A stretch of DNA of 64,000 bases from Spongilla lacustris (GCA_949361645.1 OX442416.1:4626629-4690628); one strand, 5' to 3'; shown: positions 41,824 to 56,509, counted from the first letter of the stretch. Notes: generated by a model not told the origin, from the sequence alone. Made by a program: numbers and translations.

Positions 41824-44800
41824 TTAATCAAGAAACAGGTATTCATGGACAATAAAACAGGTTTTTCTGGAGGTTATCTTTAGCAAAAGCATCCCTTTGG
41901 GTTCAATCATTTGAACAATAATACATGATCATCCATTGTAGATGAAGTAGAGAAAAGAAAGGAGAAAGCTAGGAAGGTGAGAAAATAGCCCAACAGGATA
42001 TTGCTAGGTGAAAGTGATGACAGTACATTTTACTTTGGAATTATTGTCACTAAATAGATACATTCAATTACTATAAAACAACCTATAACAATGAACTAAA
42101 ACACAATTTTCACTACATCTACATGCAATACTTACGCTCTGATGTTGGATGATTTTGATTCAATTCAGCCGATAAAAGAGAGAGAACAAAAACAAATTAA
42201 CAGCACTCGAGGAAATGCATGAAACAAGAGAGGAAATAGTTATGCACAACACAATGCTATGGCCAAAACCATTCCAGGTCGCTACTGCCACCAAAAAAAA
42301 TTACCAGATGATGGTGGATTAATATTCCAAACTTATTTTCATTACAATAATTTACCAAATCCCCAATGCTTAATCTCCCATCATCGCTCTATGTTAATGT
42401 TGATTTTTGAGCAATGATTTAATATAGAAACCGGTATTCATGGACAATAAAACAGGTTTTTCTGGAGGTTATCTTTAGCAAAAGCATCCCTTTGGGTTCA
42501 ACCATTTGAACAATAACACATGATCATCCATTGAAGATGAAGTAGAGAAAAGAAAGAAGAAAGCTATGATGGTGAGAAAATTGCCAACAGGATATTGCTA
42601 GGTGAAGGTGATGAGGGTACATTTCACTATGGATGGAATTATTGTCACTAAATACATACATATAATGACTATAAAACAACCAATAACAATGAACTAAAAC
42701 ACAGTTTACACATGTATCCACAGGCAAAACTTACAATCTGATGTTGGATGAGTTTGATTCAATTCAGCCGATAAAAGGGAGAGAAGGAATAATTATTAAC
42801 AATATCAAATAAGAACTTAAGGAAATGTATAAATAAAGAGAGGAAGTATTTACATGTATGCACAGCACAATACTATGTCCAAAACCATTCCAGGTCGCTA
42901 CTGCCACAAGAAAAAATAACCCACTGATGTTGGATTAATATTCCAAACTAGTTTTCATAAATAATTTACAAAATTCTCAATGCTTAATCTCACATTATCG
43001 CTCTATGTAAATGTTCATTTTTGAGCAAGGATTTTAATCAAGTAACAGGTATTCATGCACAATACAACAGGTTTTCTGTAGGTGATCTTTAGCAAAAACA
43101 TCCCTTGGGGTTCAATCAGTTGTACAATTATACATGTACATGCATAGTGTATGAATTAGAGATAAGAAAGGAGAAGCTAGGAAGGTGAGAAAATAGATCT
43201 TTAGCAAAAACATCCCTTGGGGTTCAATGATTTGTACAATAATACACGTACATGCATAGTACATGCAGATGAAGTAGAGAGAAGAATACAAGTATTAAAA
43301 GGTATGGGGGAAGGCTAGGAAGGTTAGAAAATACCCCAACAGGATATTCCTTGGTGAAGGTGATGACAGTACATAAGACCACGGAGGGAATTATTGTCAC
43401 TAAATAAATACATTTCATCACAAAATAAAACAACCAATAATAATGAACTAAAACACAGTATACACATATTTCAACAGGCAATACTTACGCCCTGATGTTG
43501 GATGATTTTGATACAATTCACCAGATAAGCGAGAGAGAAGGAATATTAAAAAGAAGCATCACAAAACCAATAAATGTCAATTGATCAAGGGTACGAATCA
43601 AAAAAATGAAAATGTTCATGCACAATACAACTGGAGTTTTTGTTAAGTGCTTCTTCACAAACTTTAGCAAATCCATTCCTTGCGGTTCATAGTTTAGAAT
43701 AACAATACAGTACATGTACAATTAACTATAGATAAACTGATTTTGATGCAAAACGAACAAAAGAAGCACTAATAGGTACATGTAGTGATGTGGAAATTAC
43801 AATGGCGTGAAAATTGATGAAATGGCCAACACTTTGACACATGCCAGGTTGCTACTGCCACATGAAATAATTACACGTTGATGCTGGATGAATTTTCATT
43901 TATTGCAGACAAATTTGGAATAAATACTGTCCAAAACAGATCAATATCCATAACCAGAACAATGAATATAAATAAATATCCACATGTAATTGCATGGTGA
44001 AGATGATGGCACTATATGTTACTTTCGAAGCACTCATTGTCACCAAATAGATATTCAATGTCTAGAAAAATTGAACACAATACAAATCATGGAAGTGACA
44101 CTGATCATTCCTAAATAAAAGGATTGGAACCAATGATCAACTAAATTTACTATTAATTTCACAGTGGCTTGTGCGTCAAAGAAATCAGATCAAACAAGCC
44201 AGAACCACCATTGGAAGAATGAATCATAAATGTGATGTCCAAAATAATGATCGGTTGCAACGGCCTACACCATGATAGGTTGCTATGGCACCAACATGAA
44301 ACATTGCCATGGTAAATACCATGACAGGGTACAAGTTGCTATGGCCAATGCCATGATAAGTTGCTATGGCCTACAACACGATAGGTTGCTATGGCAACAA
44401 CTTGAAAGATTGCCATGGTCAACACCATGACAGATGACTATGGACTATCCATCACAAGTTGTTGTGACCAACACCACGACAGCTTGCTATGGCTAAACCA
44501 TAAGTTCCTATGGCCTACACCATGATAGGTTGCTATGGCAACAGAATGAAATATTGCCATGATAAACACCAAGACAAATTACTATGGTCTATCCCATGAC
44601 AAGTTGCTGTGGCCAACACCACAACAGGTTGCTATGGCCAAAACAATGCCAGGTCGTTATTGCTGATGTTGGATGAATTTTGATTCAATACAGCAATCAT
44701 AGAATAGCTCAAATCAACATCCATAATAAGAACAATGAATTAAAATACAGTTTACACAAATATCCACATGCAACAATTTGCACAATTTTGATTCAATTCA

Positions 44801-44852
44801 GCAGATAAAAGAAAGAGCAGAAATGATTATTAGAAACAGCACTAAACCAGTG

Positions 44853-44955
44853 TTTCCCACAGAATGCTGTTCAAACAGGGCGCTAATGAATAATAAATGA
44901 ATAATTACATAATTAGCGTATGCGGTACCGCCCACATTCGCATTGGCCGACTCAA
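44853..44955. mobile_element. Small insertion beginning CAGTGTTTCCCAC
   Basis: About 103 bp absent from the sister modules (compare 30845 and 53212, where ACTAAACTAATGAAGG is continuous). It begins CAGTGTTTCCCACAGAATG, a start typical of some hAT-derived elements. The right end has no matching complement, so this is a fragment or a different kind of insertion. Confidence 0.4.
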
Positions 44956-45356
44956 CCAAAACTAATGAAGGTCACTTGAGTAAACGTATGAATCAAGAGC
45001 GGAAATATTCATGCACATTACAACTGTTAACTTAGGGAATATACTATTTACACATATCTGAATGCAATACTTTAAGTTGCTATGGCCAAAACCATGCCAG
45101 GTTACCATTGCCATATGCAACAAATACAACCTGATGTTAAATAAATTAAGATTCATTACAGCAGGAATATTAAGCACTCTGTAATTGAAGGCATCACTAA
45201 ATCAATGATAGCAACTTGAACAAGAGTGCGACACAAATCTATGAAGCAGAGAAAAGGTGGAGCTGATGATGATGTGGTAAACATCTTGTGCAGGACAGAA
45301 TGACATTAACTGTAGACGAATTCCCTAACTCCACAAGGGAAACAGGTCACACTCAC

Positions 45357-45437
45357 TGCTGTCCAATGAGCTCCTGCCTTCAAAAGCATCTCCACTACAG
45401 CTATGTGACCATTTTCAGCTGCACCATGCATAGGTGT
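45357..45437 (-). CDS. Ankyrin-repeat exon C (81 nt)
   Basis: Minus-strand exon with acceptor TTACAG and donor GTGAGT. It encodes TPMHGAAENGHIAVV followed by EMLLKAGAHWTA, 27 residues, phase 0 at both ends. The TPMH start and AAENGH are the standard ankyrin signature. The C-terminal HWTA departs from the N-x-N pattern in the sister exons. Flanking intron sequence is strongly similar to that of exons B and D, showing duplication of exon plus introns. Confidence 0.8.
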
Positions 45438-48400
45438 CTGTAACATGAAAGAGATGATATCCATTATTCTCCAACCTCCATCTTAGCAACAGCACTGGTA
45501 CACTGCACTTCTAAACCTAACCATCACATCACATGACTACTGTACAAGAGTGGCGACAAAATGAATAGCAAGTACACGGACACATAAATACACTGCACTA
45601 GTAGATGTTTACAGTTTTTCTAGGATCCACTAAAATGTCAAGTATAATCCTTATTCTGGTCACCTCAGTCTTAAAAATTTCCTAGTATTCCCTCTTCTCA
45701 AAGATTAATGAATTCTACAAACATCAATGTCTATGAACATGAAAAAAGTTTAATTTACTTCCCATTGTGTAAATCATGGTCCCTTTCAAGAACATCTATT
45801 ATACCTGTTTGACATAAGATAACCATCTACATGCCCAAAGTCCAATATCCATACACCAGGCTGCTGTCTTACACCTAAAACAGCCACCCAGCTGGATAGG
45901 TGATCTGGCTCAAGATGCATAAACACACAGGGTTTAAAAGTGGTACTCATTCAATCACAGGTACAATCTGAAATGCAGTGCTATCAGTCCCCAAACTCAA
46001 AATTACCATCAAATAAAAAGGACTGATGACTTGTATTCATTTTCACTGCAAATTTTCAACAAAAAACTTCCATTTATTCGAAATACATTTTACAAAATAT
46101 CCACATGCTAAAACCATGTCCCAATGATTATGATTCAATTCAGAAGATATAAGAAAGAATAAATCAAAAGAGAAAATATTACAAATGCTAACTTATGGAA
46201 TATACTATGTACAGATCTTTGCATACAATACTATTGTCCTATTATGCAGTTATTAAAATGCATCGAACAAAACATTTCATACTCACACAAAAAGTACACC
46301 ATGCATCACTTTTTAAATATGTATGTACAGCAATAGTGATAGAATGAAGTATCAATTTTATGTCTCAACACAATTCATGCAAAAATACTCCAAACTCATT
46401 TTCATAATAATAATTCAACAAATCCTCAATGCTTAATCTCACATCATCGCTCTATGTTAATGTTGATTTTTGAGCAAGGATTTTAATCAAGAAACAGGAT
46501 TTCATGCACAATACAACAAGTATTTCTGTAGATTTTCTTTAGCAAAAACATCCCTTCGTTTTCAATCATTTGTAAAATAATACAGTATGCATAGTGTATG
46601 AAGTAGAGATAAGAAAGGAGAAAGCTAGGAAAGTGAGAAAATAGCCCAACTAGATATTGCTTTGTGAAGGTGATGACAGTACTTTTTACTATGGATGGAA
46701 TCATTGTCACTAAATACATACATTAATTTTAATGACTATAAAACAAACAATAACAATGAACTAAATCACAGTTCATCGCTCTATGTTAATGTTGATTTTT
46801 GACCAAAGATTAAATCAAGGAACAGGTACATGTATTCATGTACAATACAACAGGTTTTCTGTAGGTTATCTTTATTACTGTCACTAAATAGATACATTTA
46901 ATCACTATTTAATCACTATATATATATATATATATATATTGCTAGGTGAAGGTGATGACAGTACATTTTACTATGGATGGAATCATTGTCACTAAACATA
47001 TACATTTAATGACTATAAAACAAACAATAACAATGAACTAAATCACAGTTTTCACTATATCTCCATGTAATACTTACGTGCTGATGTTGGATTATTTTGA
47101 TTCATAAAAGAGAGAGAAGGAATAAATACCAAAGTATCAAGCACCATTGAAAGGCACTTTAGGAAATGTATGAGTCAAGAGAGGAAATATTTATGCACAA
47201 CACAATGCTATGGCCAAAACCATTCCAGGTCGCTACAGCCAAAGGGAAAATGTACCCGCTGATGTTGGATTAATAATCCAAACTTATTTTCATAATAAAA
47301 ATTCAACAAATCCTCAATGCTTAATCTCACATCATCGCACTACGATAATGCAGATTACTGAGCAAGGATTTAAAAACAGGTATCCATGCATAATACAACA
47401 GGTTTTTCTGCAGGTTATCTTTAGCAAAAACATCCCTTGGGGTTCAATCATTTGTACAATAATACATTATCATCCAATAGAGTGAAAAAAGGAAAAAGCA
47501 ATGAAGGTGAGAGAGTAGCCCAACAGGATATTGCATGGTGTAGGTGATGACAGTACATTTCACTTTGGATGGAATTATTGTGATACATGTAATGACTATT
47601 AAACAGCCAATAACAATGAACTAAAACACAACATGCAATACTTACGATCTGACGTTAGATGATTTAGATTCAATTCAGCCAATAAAAGAGAGAGAAAGAA
47701 TAATTATTAAAAGTACCAAAGAACAATGAAAGGCACTTGAAATGCATGAATCAAGGGAGGAAATATTTATGCATTGCACAATGCTATGGCCAAAACGATT
47801 CCAGGTCACTGCTGCCACAGGAAAAAATTACAAGATGATGCTGGATTAACATTCCAAACTCATTTTCATCTATGTTAAAGTTGATTTTTGAGCAAAGATT
47901 TTAATCAAGAAACAGGTACATATTCATGCACAATAAAACACGTTTTTCTATATGTTATCTTTAGCAAAAACATCCCTACGGGTTCAATCATTTGAACAAT
48001 AATACATGTTCATCCATTGTAGATGAAGTAGAGAGAATAAAGAAGAAAGCTAGGAAGGTGAGAAAATAGCCCAACTGGATATTGCTTAGTGAAGGTGATG
48101 ACAGTGCATTTTACTTTGGATGGAATTATTGTCGCTAAATAGATACATTCAATGACTAAAAAACAACCAATAAAAATGAACTAAATTAGTTTTCACTATA
48201 TCTCCATGCAATACTTATGTGCTGATGTTGGATGATTTTGATTCAATTCAGCCGATAAAAGGGAGAGAAGGAATAATTATTAAAATTATCAAAGACCAAT
48301 GAAGGGAACGTGAGGAAATGTATGAATAAAGTGAGGAAGTATTTATGCACAGCATAATGCTATGGCCAAAACCATTCCAGGTCGCTACAGCCACAGGAAA

Positions 48401-48767
48401 AAATAACCCGCTGATGTTGGATTAATATTCCAAACTTGTTTTCATAATAATAATTTACCAAATTCTCAATGCTTAATCTCACATTATCGCTCTATGATAA
48501 TTGAGCAAGGATATTAATCAAGAAACAGGTATTCATGCACAATAAAACAAGGTTATCTTTAGCAAAAACATCCCTTGGGGTTAAATCATTTGTACAATTA
48601 TACATGTACATGCATAGTGTATGAATTAGAGATAAGAAAGGAGAAAGCTAGGAAGGTGAGAAAATAGCCCAACAGGATACTGCTTGGTGATGGTGACAAC
48701 AGTACATTTTACTATAGGTGGAATCACTGTCACTAAACAGATACATTTAATGACTATAAAACAAACA

Positions 48768-48802
48768 ATATATATGTTAGTTTATATAATAATAATTATT
48801 AT

Positions 48803-48834
<32 letters not shown>

Positions 48835-48836
48835 TA
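48768..48836. repeat. A-rich tail insertion in the repeat
   Basis: Between AAAACAAACAATA and ACAATGAAC, which are normally continuous in the repeat unit, lie ATT repeats and a run of about 29 A. This looks like the A-tail remnant of a retroposed sequence with no body left, or simple microsatellite growth. Confidence 0.5.
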
Positions 48837-51800
48837 ACAATGAACTTAATCACAGTTTTCACTATATCTCCATACAATACTTACGCCCTGATGTTGGATG
48901 ATTTTGATTCCATTCAGCCGATAAAAGATAGAGAGAGAATAATTATTAAAAGTACCAAAGACCAATGAAAGGTACTTGAAATGTATGAATCAAAAGAGGA
49001 AATATTTATGCACAACACAATGCTATGGCCAAAACCATTCCAGGTCGCTACTGCCACAGGGAAAATGTACCCGCTGATGTTGGATTAATATTCCAAACTC
49101 ATTTTGATAATAATAATTTACCAAATCCTCAATGCATAATCTCCCATCATCGCTCTATGTAAATGTTAATTTTTGAGCAAGGATTTTAATCAAGAAACAG
49201 GTATTCATGCACAATTCAACAGGTTTTACTGTAGGTGATCTTTAGCAAAAACATCCCTTGGGGTTCAATGATTTGTACAATAATACATGCACATAAATAG
49301 TACATGTAGATGAAGTAGAGAGAAGAATACAAGTATTAAAAGGTATAGGAGAAGGCTAGGAAGGTGAGAAAATAGCCTTACAGGATATTTCTGGGTGAAG
49401 GTGATGACAGTACACATGCCTATGGATGTTATCTCTGTCACTAAATACACTGTACATACATTTAATCACTATAAAACAACCAATAACAATGAACTGAAAC
49501 ACAGTTTTCACAATATCTACATGGAATACTTACGTACTGATGTTGGATGATTTTGATTCAATTCACCAGACAAGCGAGAGAAAAAGAATATTAAAAAGAA
49601 GCATCACAAAACTAATAACTGTCAATTGATCATGGGTACGAATCAAGAAAAGGAAAATGTTCATGCACAATACAACTGGAGTTTTTGTTCAGCGCTTCTA
49701 CACAAACTTTGGCAAATACATCCCTTGCGGTTCAAAGTTTAGAATGACAAAATACAGCAGATGTACAAGTAACTGGAGATGAACTGATTGTGAAGCAAAA
49801 CGAACAAAAGAAGCCCTAATAGGTATATGTAGAGATGAGGAAATTATAAAGGCGAGAAAATTGATGAAATGGCCAACACTTTGACACATTACTATGGCCA
49901 ACACCATGCAGGTTGCTACTGCCACATAAACTCATTACACGTTGGTGTTGGATGAATTTTCATTTATTGCAGACAAATTTGGAATAAATGCCATCCAGAA
50001 TGGTTGAACATCCATAACAAGAACAATGAAAATAAATAAATATCCAAATGTAATTGCATGGAGAAGATGATGGCAGTACATGTTACTTTCGATGTACTCA
50101 TTGTCACTAAATAGATATTCAATGACTAGAGAACACATTACAGATTATGGAAGTGACACTGATCATTCTTAAATACACGGATTGGAACTAATGATCAACT
50201 AAACTATTAATGTCACAGTGGCTTGTGTGTCAACGAAATCAGAGAAATCAAACAAGCCAGAACCATGATAAGTTGCTATGGCAACAACATGAAACATTGC
50301 CATGATGAAAACCATGACAGGGTACAAGTTGCTATGGCCAATGCCATGATAAGTTGCTATGGCCTACACCACGATAGGATGCTATGGCCTACATCATTTG
50401 TACAATAATACATGATCATCCATTGTAGATGAAGTAGAGAGAAGAAAGGAGAAAGCTGGGAAGGTGAGAAAATTGCCCAACAGGGTATTGCTTGGTGAAG
50501 GTGATGAAAGTACATTTTACTTTGGATGGATTAGATACAATTAATGACTAAAAAACAACCAATAACAATGAACTAAATCACAGTTCTCCATGCAATACTT
50601 ACGTCCTGATGTTGGATGATTTTGATTCAATTCAGCCGATAAAAGGGAGAGAAGGAATAATTATTAAAATTATCAAAGACCAATGACGGTAACTTGACGA
50701 AATGAATGAATAAAGAGAGGAAGTATTTATGCACAGCATAATGCTATGGCCAAAACCATTCCAGGTCGCTACAGCCACAGGAAAAAGTAATCCGCTGATG
50801 TTGGATGAATATTCCAAACTTGTTTTCATAATATTAATTTACCAAATTCTCAATGCTTAATCTCACATTATCGCTCTATGATAATGCAGATTTTTGAGCA
50901 AGGATTTTGATCAAGAAACAGGTATTCATGCACAATACAACAAGTATTTCTGTAGATTTTCTGCAGCAAAAACATCCCTTTGGGTTCAATCATTTCTACA
51001 ATAATACATGATCATCCATTGTAGATGAAGTAGAGAGAAGAAAGGAGAAAGCTGGGAAGGTGAGAAAATAGCCCAAAAGGATATTGCTTGGTGAAGGTTA
51101 TGACAGTACATTATACTATGGATGGAATCATTGTCACTAAATAGATACATTTAATGACAATAAAACTACCAATAACAATGAACTAAAAACACAGTTTTCA
51201 CTATATCTCCATGCAATACTTACATGCTGATATTGGATGATTTTGATTCAATTCAGCCGATAAAAGGGAGAGAAGGAATAATTATTAAAATTATCAAAGG
51301 CCAATGAAGGGAACTTGAGGAAATGTATGACTAAAAAGAGAGGAAATATTTATACACAGCACAATTCTATGGCCAAAACCATTCCAGGTCGCTACTGCAA
51401 CAGGGAAAATGTACTCGCCAATGTTGGATTAATATTCCAAACTTATTTTCAAAAATTTACCAAACTATGCATAATCGCTCTATGTTTATGTTGATTTTTG
51501 AGCAAGGATTTTAATCAAGAAACAGGTATTCACGCACAATACAACAGTTTTTTTGTAGGTTATCTTTAGCATAAACATCCCTTGGGGTTCAATGATTTGT
51601 ACAATAATACATGTACATGCAATGTAGATGAAGTAGAGAGAAGAATACCAGTATTAATAGGTATAGGAGTAAGCCAGGAATGTGAAACAGTAGCCCAGCA
51701 GGATATTGCTTGGTGTAGGTGATGACAGTACATTTCACTTTGGATGGAATTATTGTCACTAAATAGATATATTTAATTACTATAAAACTACCAATAACAA

Positions 51801-53622
51801 AGAACTGAAACACAGTTTTCACATTATCTGCATGGAATACGTACGTACTGATGTTGGATGATTTTGATTCAATTCAGCCGATAAAAGAGAGAGAAGGAAT
51901 ATTCAAAAGAACCATTAAATGTCAATTGATCAAGGGTACAAATCAAGAAAAGGAAAATGGTCATGCACAATACAACTGCAGTTTTTGTTGATCGCTTCTT
52001 CACAACATTAGCGAATACATCACTTGGGGTTCAAAGTTTAGAATGACAATATAGTACATGTACAAGTAACTGGAGATGAACTGATTGTGAAGCAAAACTA
52101 ACAAAAGAAGCACTAATAGGTACATGTAGAGATGAGGAAATTACTAAGGCGAGAAAATTGATGAAATGGCCAACACTTTGACACATTACTATGGCCAACA
52201 CTTTGACACATTACTATGGCCAAAACTATGCAGGTTGCTACTGCCACATGAAATAATTACACGCTGCTGTTCGATGAATTTTCATTGATTGCACACCAAT
52301 TTTGAATAAATACCATCCAGAATAGATCAGCATCCATAACCAGAACAATGATAAATATCCACATGTAATTGTATGGTGAAGATGATAGCAGTGCATGTTA
52401 CATTCAATGCACTCATTGTCACTAAATACATATATTCAATGACTAGAAAATTAAATACATTACAGATCATGAAAATGACACTGATCTTTCCTACATAAAC
52501 TATTAATGTCACAGTGGCTTGTGTATCAAAGAAATCAGAGAAATCAAACAAGCCAGAACCACCATTGGAAGAATTAATCATAAATGTGGTGTTCAAAATA
52601 ATGATCGGTTACAACAGCCTACACCATGATAGGTTGCTATGGCAACAACATGAAACATTGCCATGGTGAACACCATGACAGGGTACAAGCTGCTATGGCC
52701 AATGCCATGATAAGTTGCTATGGCCTACACCACGATAGGTTGCTATGGCAACAACATGAAAGATTGCCATGGTCAACACCATGACAGATGACTATGGACA
52801 ATGACATCACAAGTTGTTGAGAACAACACCACGACAGTTTGCTATGGCCTAAACCATAAGTTCCTATGGCCTACACCATGATAGGTTGCTATGGCAACAG
52901 AATTAAACATTGCCATGGTAACCACCAAGACAAATTACTATGGTCTATCCCATGACAAGTTGCTGTGGCCAACACCACAACAGGTTGCTATGGCCTAAAC
53001 CATGCCAAGTCGTTATTGCTGATGTTGGATGAACTTTGATTAAATACAGCAAATATCTATCATAATAGAATAGCTCAAATCAAAATCCATAACAAGAACA
53101 ATGAATTTAAAAAAGTTTACACAAATATCCACATGCAATACTTTGCATAATATTGATTCAATTCAGCAGATAAAAGAAAGAGAAGGAATAATTATTAGAA
53201 AGAGCACTAAACTAATGAAGGTCACTTGAGCAAACGTATGAATCAAGAGCGGAAATATTCATGCACATTACAACTGTTAACTTAGGGAATATACCATTTA
53301 CACATATCTGAATGCAATACTTTAAGTTGCTATGGCCAAAACCATGCCAGGTATCTATTGCCACGTGCAACATATACAACCTGATGGTAAATAAATTTTG
53401 CTTCTTTACAGCAAATATAGGAATATTAAGCAGTCTGTAATTCAAGGCATCACTAAATCAATGATAGCAACTTGAACAAGACTGTGACACAAATCTATGA
53501 AGCAGAGAAAAGGTGGAGCTGATGATGATGTGGTAAACATCTTGTGCAGGACAGAATGACAGCAACTGTAGGCGAATTCCCTAACTCCACAAGGGAAGCA
53601 GGTCACACAGAAAGTGACTCAC

Positions 53623-53703
53623 TTTATTCACATTAGCTCCTGCCTTCAAAAGAATCTTCACAACAGCTATGTGACCATTATAAGCTGCACCAAACAGTGG
53701 TGC
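53623..53703 (-). CDS. Ankyrin-repeat exon B (81 nt)
   Basis: Minus-strand exon with acceptor TTACAG and donor GTGAGT, encoding APLFGAAYNGHIAVV, then KILLKAGANVNK. It is phase 0 at both ends and 27 residues long. It is the first of the three paralogous exons met when reading from the exon at 56419-56502. All codons that define the ankyrin helix-loop-helix are present; the beta-hairpin loop of about six residues is not. Confidence 0.8.
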
Positions 53704-54539
53704 CTGTAACATGAAAGAGATGACATCCATTACACTCCAACCTCCATCTTCGCAACAGCACTGGTATACTGCACTTCTAAAATGGATTAGTGCCTAACCA
53801 TCACATCACATGACTACTGTACATGAGTGGTAACAAAATGAATAGCAAGTACATGTACATGTAAATACACTATACTAGTAGGTGCTTAATTATAGGATCC
53901 ACTGAAATGTCAAGTATAATACCTATTCTGGTCACCTCAGTCTTGAAAATTGCCTAGTATTCCCTCTTCTCAAAGATTAATGATTTCTACAAAACATTAA
54001 TCTCTATGAACATGTTAAAATTTTAATCTACTTTCCCATTGTGTGAATCATGGTCCCATCCATGAACATCTATTATACCTGCTTGACATAAGATAACCAT
54101 CTACATGTCCAAAGTCCAATATCCATACAACAGGCTAGGAGCTGTCTTACACCTAACACAGCCACCCAGCTGGATAGGTGATCTGGCTCAAGAGGCATTA
54201 ACACACAGGGTTAAAAACTGATACTCATTCAATCACAGGTAACATCTGAAATGCAGTGCTTTTAGTCCCCAAATTCACAATTCCCATCAAATAACAAGTA
54301 CTGATGACTTTTATTCATTTTCACTTCAAATTTTCAACAAAAACTTTCATTTATTCGAAATACAATTTACAAGATATTCACATGCAAAAGCTACATGTAT
54401 GTCCAGATGAGTTTGATTCAATTCAGAATATATAAGAGAGAATAAATCAAAAGAGAAAATACTACAACTGTTAACTTATGGAATATACTATGTACAGATC
54501 TTTGCATGCAATACTATCGTTCTAAGATGCAGTTCTTAA

Positions 54540-55172
54540 CCCTCCTGCTGCTGCTCATTAATTATTCATAACGTGACGTATTGCGAAAGGAATTTTAGCA
54601 TAGTAATTGATTTTATTTGCTACTCGCGTTTGGAACGTTTTCGTTAGAACTCTGTGCTCTGTATTGCCTATTTCGTCAACACTCGTTGGTAAGTGCCCCA
54701 GCTTCACTCGCTATGCCTTTTTAACGCTACCCGTGTGTTCCATACACGGTGCGAACGTTGTTTCCGTGCCGTATCGTACGTTATCGTACGCTTACACGGG
54801 AGAAGTCTTTGTTACAATGAGAATTAGCTTTCTAAGAACCTACATGTTCATTTAAGGGTTGTTATACCAGTTTCAACGTATCTCACCACTTTTTGTTGCT
54901 TTTAAGACACTTAGACGCGAGCACCTGTTGTGGGCTACAAATGGAGTTAGGCTTACTATTCAAATACGGCTGACAGGTATAAGTTAGCTACACGGCGAAT
55001 TGCATGCAGATGTCGGGAGTCTTTGTTCTAAACAACAATGCTGTAATGAACGCTTCGCTTCGCGCGGAAACAGGCGTTACAGTTCAATTATCCTGCCGGG
55101 CATATATATATGCCCGTCGCATTACGCGAGAGCAATTATTGGGCATATATATATGCCTTCCGAAGTAGGAGG
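54540..55172 (-). mobile_element. Non-autonomous piggyBac-like element, copy 3, inverted
   Basis: Same family as 1041-1674, in opposite orientation. TTAA at 54536-54539 is intact. On the right the tip is mutated (GAAGTAGGAGG instead of GCAGTAGGAGGG) and TTAA plus a few bases of flank are lost; the uninterrupted flank is visible at 46240-46270. The 82-codon frame (54607-54855) is open here too. Confidence 0.85.
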
Positions 55173-56418
55173 CATTGAACAAAATATTTCATACTCACAC
55201 GAAAAGTATACCATGCATAACTTTATTTATATGTATGTACAGCAATAGTGATAGAATGAAGTATCAATTTTATGTCTCATAATTTACCAAATCCTCAATG
55301 CTTAATCTCCCATCATCGCTCTATGTTAATGTTGATTTTTGAGCAAGGATTTAAATCTAGAAACAGGTATTCATGTACAATACAACAAGTATTTCTGTAG
55401 GTTATCTTTAGCAAAAACATCCCTTTGGGTTCAATCATTTGTACAATAATACATGATCATCCATTGTAGATGAAGTAGAGAGAAGAAAGGAGAAAGCTAG
55501 GAAGGTGAGAAAATAGCCCAACAGGATATTGCTTGGTGCAGGTGATGACACTACATTTTACTTTGGATGGAATTATAGGTACATTTAATGACTAAAAAAC
55601 AACCAACAACAATGAAATATAACACATATCCACAGACAATACTTACAAACTGATGTTAAATGATTTTGATTGAATTCAGCCGATACAAGGGAGAGAACGA
55701 ATAATTAATCAAATTATCAAAGACCAATGAAGGGAACTTGAGGAAATATATGATTAAAGAGAGGAAATATTTATACACAGCACAATGCTATGGCCAAAAC
55801 CATTCCAGGTCGCTACTGCCACAGGAAAAAATTATCAGATGATGTTGGATTGATATTCCAAACTCATTTTCATAATAATAATTTACCAAATCCTCAATGC
55901 TTAATCTCACATCATCGCTCTACGATAATGTTGATTTTTAAGCAAGGATTTTAATCAAAAAACAGGTACATGTATTCATGCACAATACAACAGGTTTTTC
56001 TGTAGTTATCTTTAGCAAAAACATCCCTTGGGGTTCAATCATTTGTACAATACTACATGTACATGCATAGAAGATGAAGTAGAGAGAAGATCACACGTAT
56101 TAAAAGTTATAGGAGTTAGCTAGAAAGGTGAGAAAATAGCCCTACTGGACAAGACAGAAGGACAGTAAATGTTGATACATTACATTACATGAAGCAATAG
56201 AATCAATTGTCATTTTTGGTTATTTGTTTCATTCTCCTGCACACGATAAGGTACAGTTCATGTACATGTATACTGTATGCATTGGGGGGGGTCAAGTATT
56301 TATGCACAGTGTACATTACAAACTGTGCATTCTATCATTGTCCTCAATACTTACAATTTACACCCATCACATGAACAAATATCAACATGAAGAGACTAGA
56401 ATCAGATCACACATGTAC

Positions 56419-56502
56419 CTGATACGTGTCATTGACGTTGACACCAAGAGATAGCAGTCGCTGAACAGTTTGCACATCACCAGCCTGGCATGAGTCATAC
56501 AA
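56419..56502 (-). CDS. Ankyrin-repeat exon A (84 nt), first one visible
   Basis: Minus-strand exon preceded by a T-rich tract and CAG and followed by GTACAT. It encodes 28 residues, LYDSCQAGDVQTVQ then RLLSLGVNVNDTYQ, an ankyrin repeat typical of the start of a repeat array. It is phase 0 at both ends, so it can splice to any of the 81-nt exons. Exons upstream of it, to the right, were not recognised, so the gene's start and name are unknown. Confidence 0.75.
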
Positions 56503-56509
56503 CTGTTGA

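Larger units (their letters stand above)
40628..56150. repeat. ~620-bp repeat block D with two long ankyrin modules
   Basis: About 15 plain units plus long modules at about 43400-46260 and 51600-54520 and a partial module at 49450-50400. Modules carry the X-box minisatellite and, except the partial one, an ankyrin exon. Small interruptions include a (TA)n run at 46918-46939 and the insertions listed separately. The block ends near 56150, just left of the first ankyrin exon. No other genes are seen in it. Confidence 0.82.

Noticed and set aside
3275..51822. Recurrent minus-strand frames MTIIPSKVKCTVITFTKQ... in the ~620-bp repeat, suggesting a repeated membrane peptide
   Set aside because: The frames are short, end at different places in each unit, contain unit-specific breaks and show no sign of selection; the hydrophobic look follows from AT-rich sequence.
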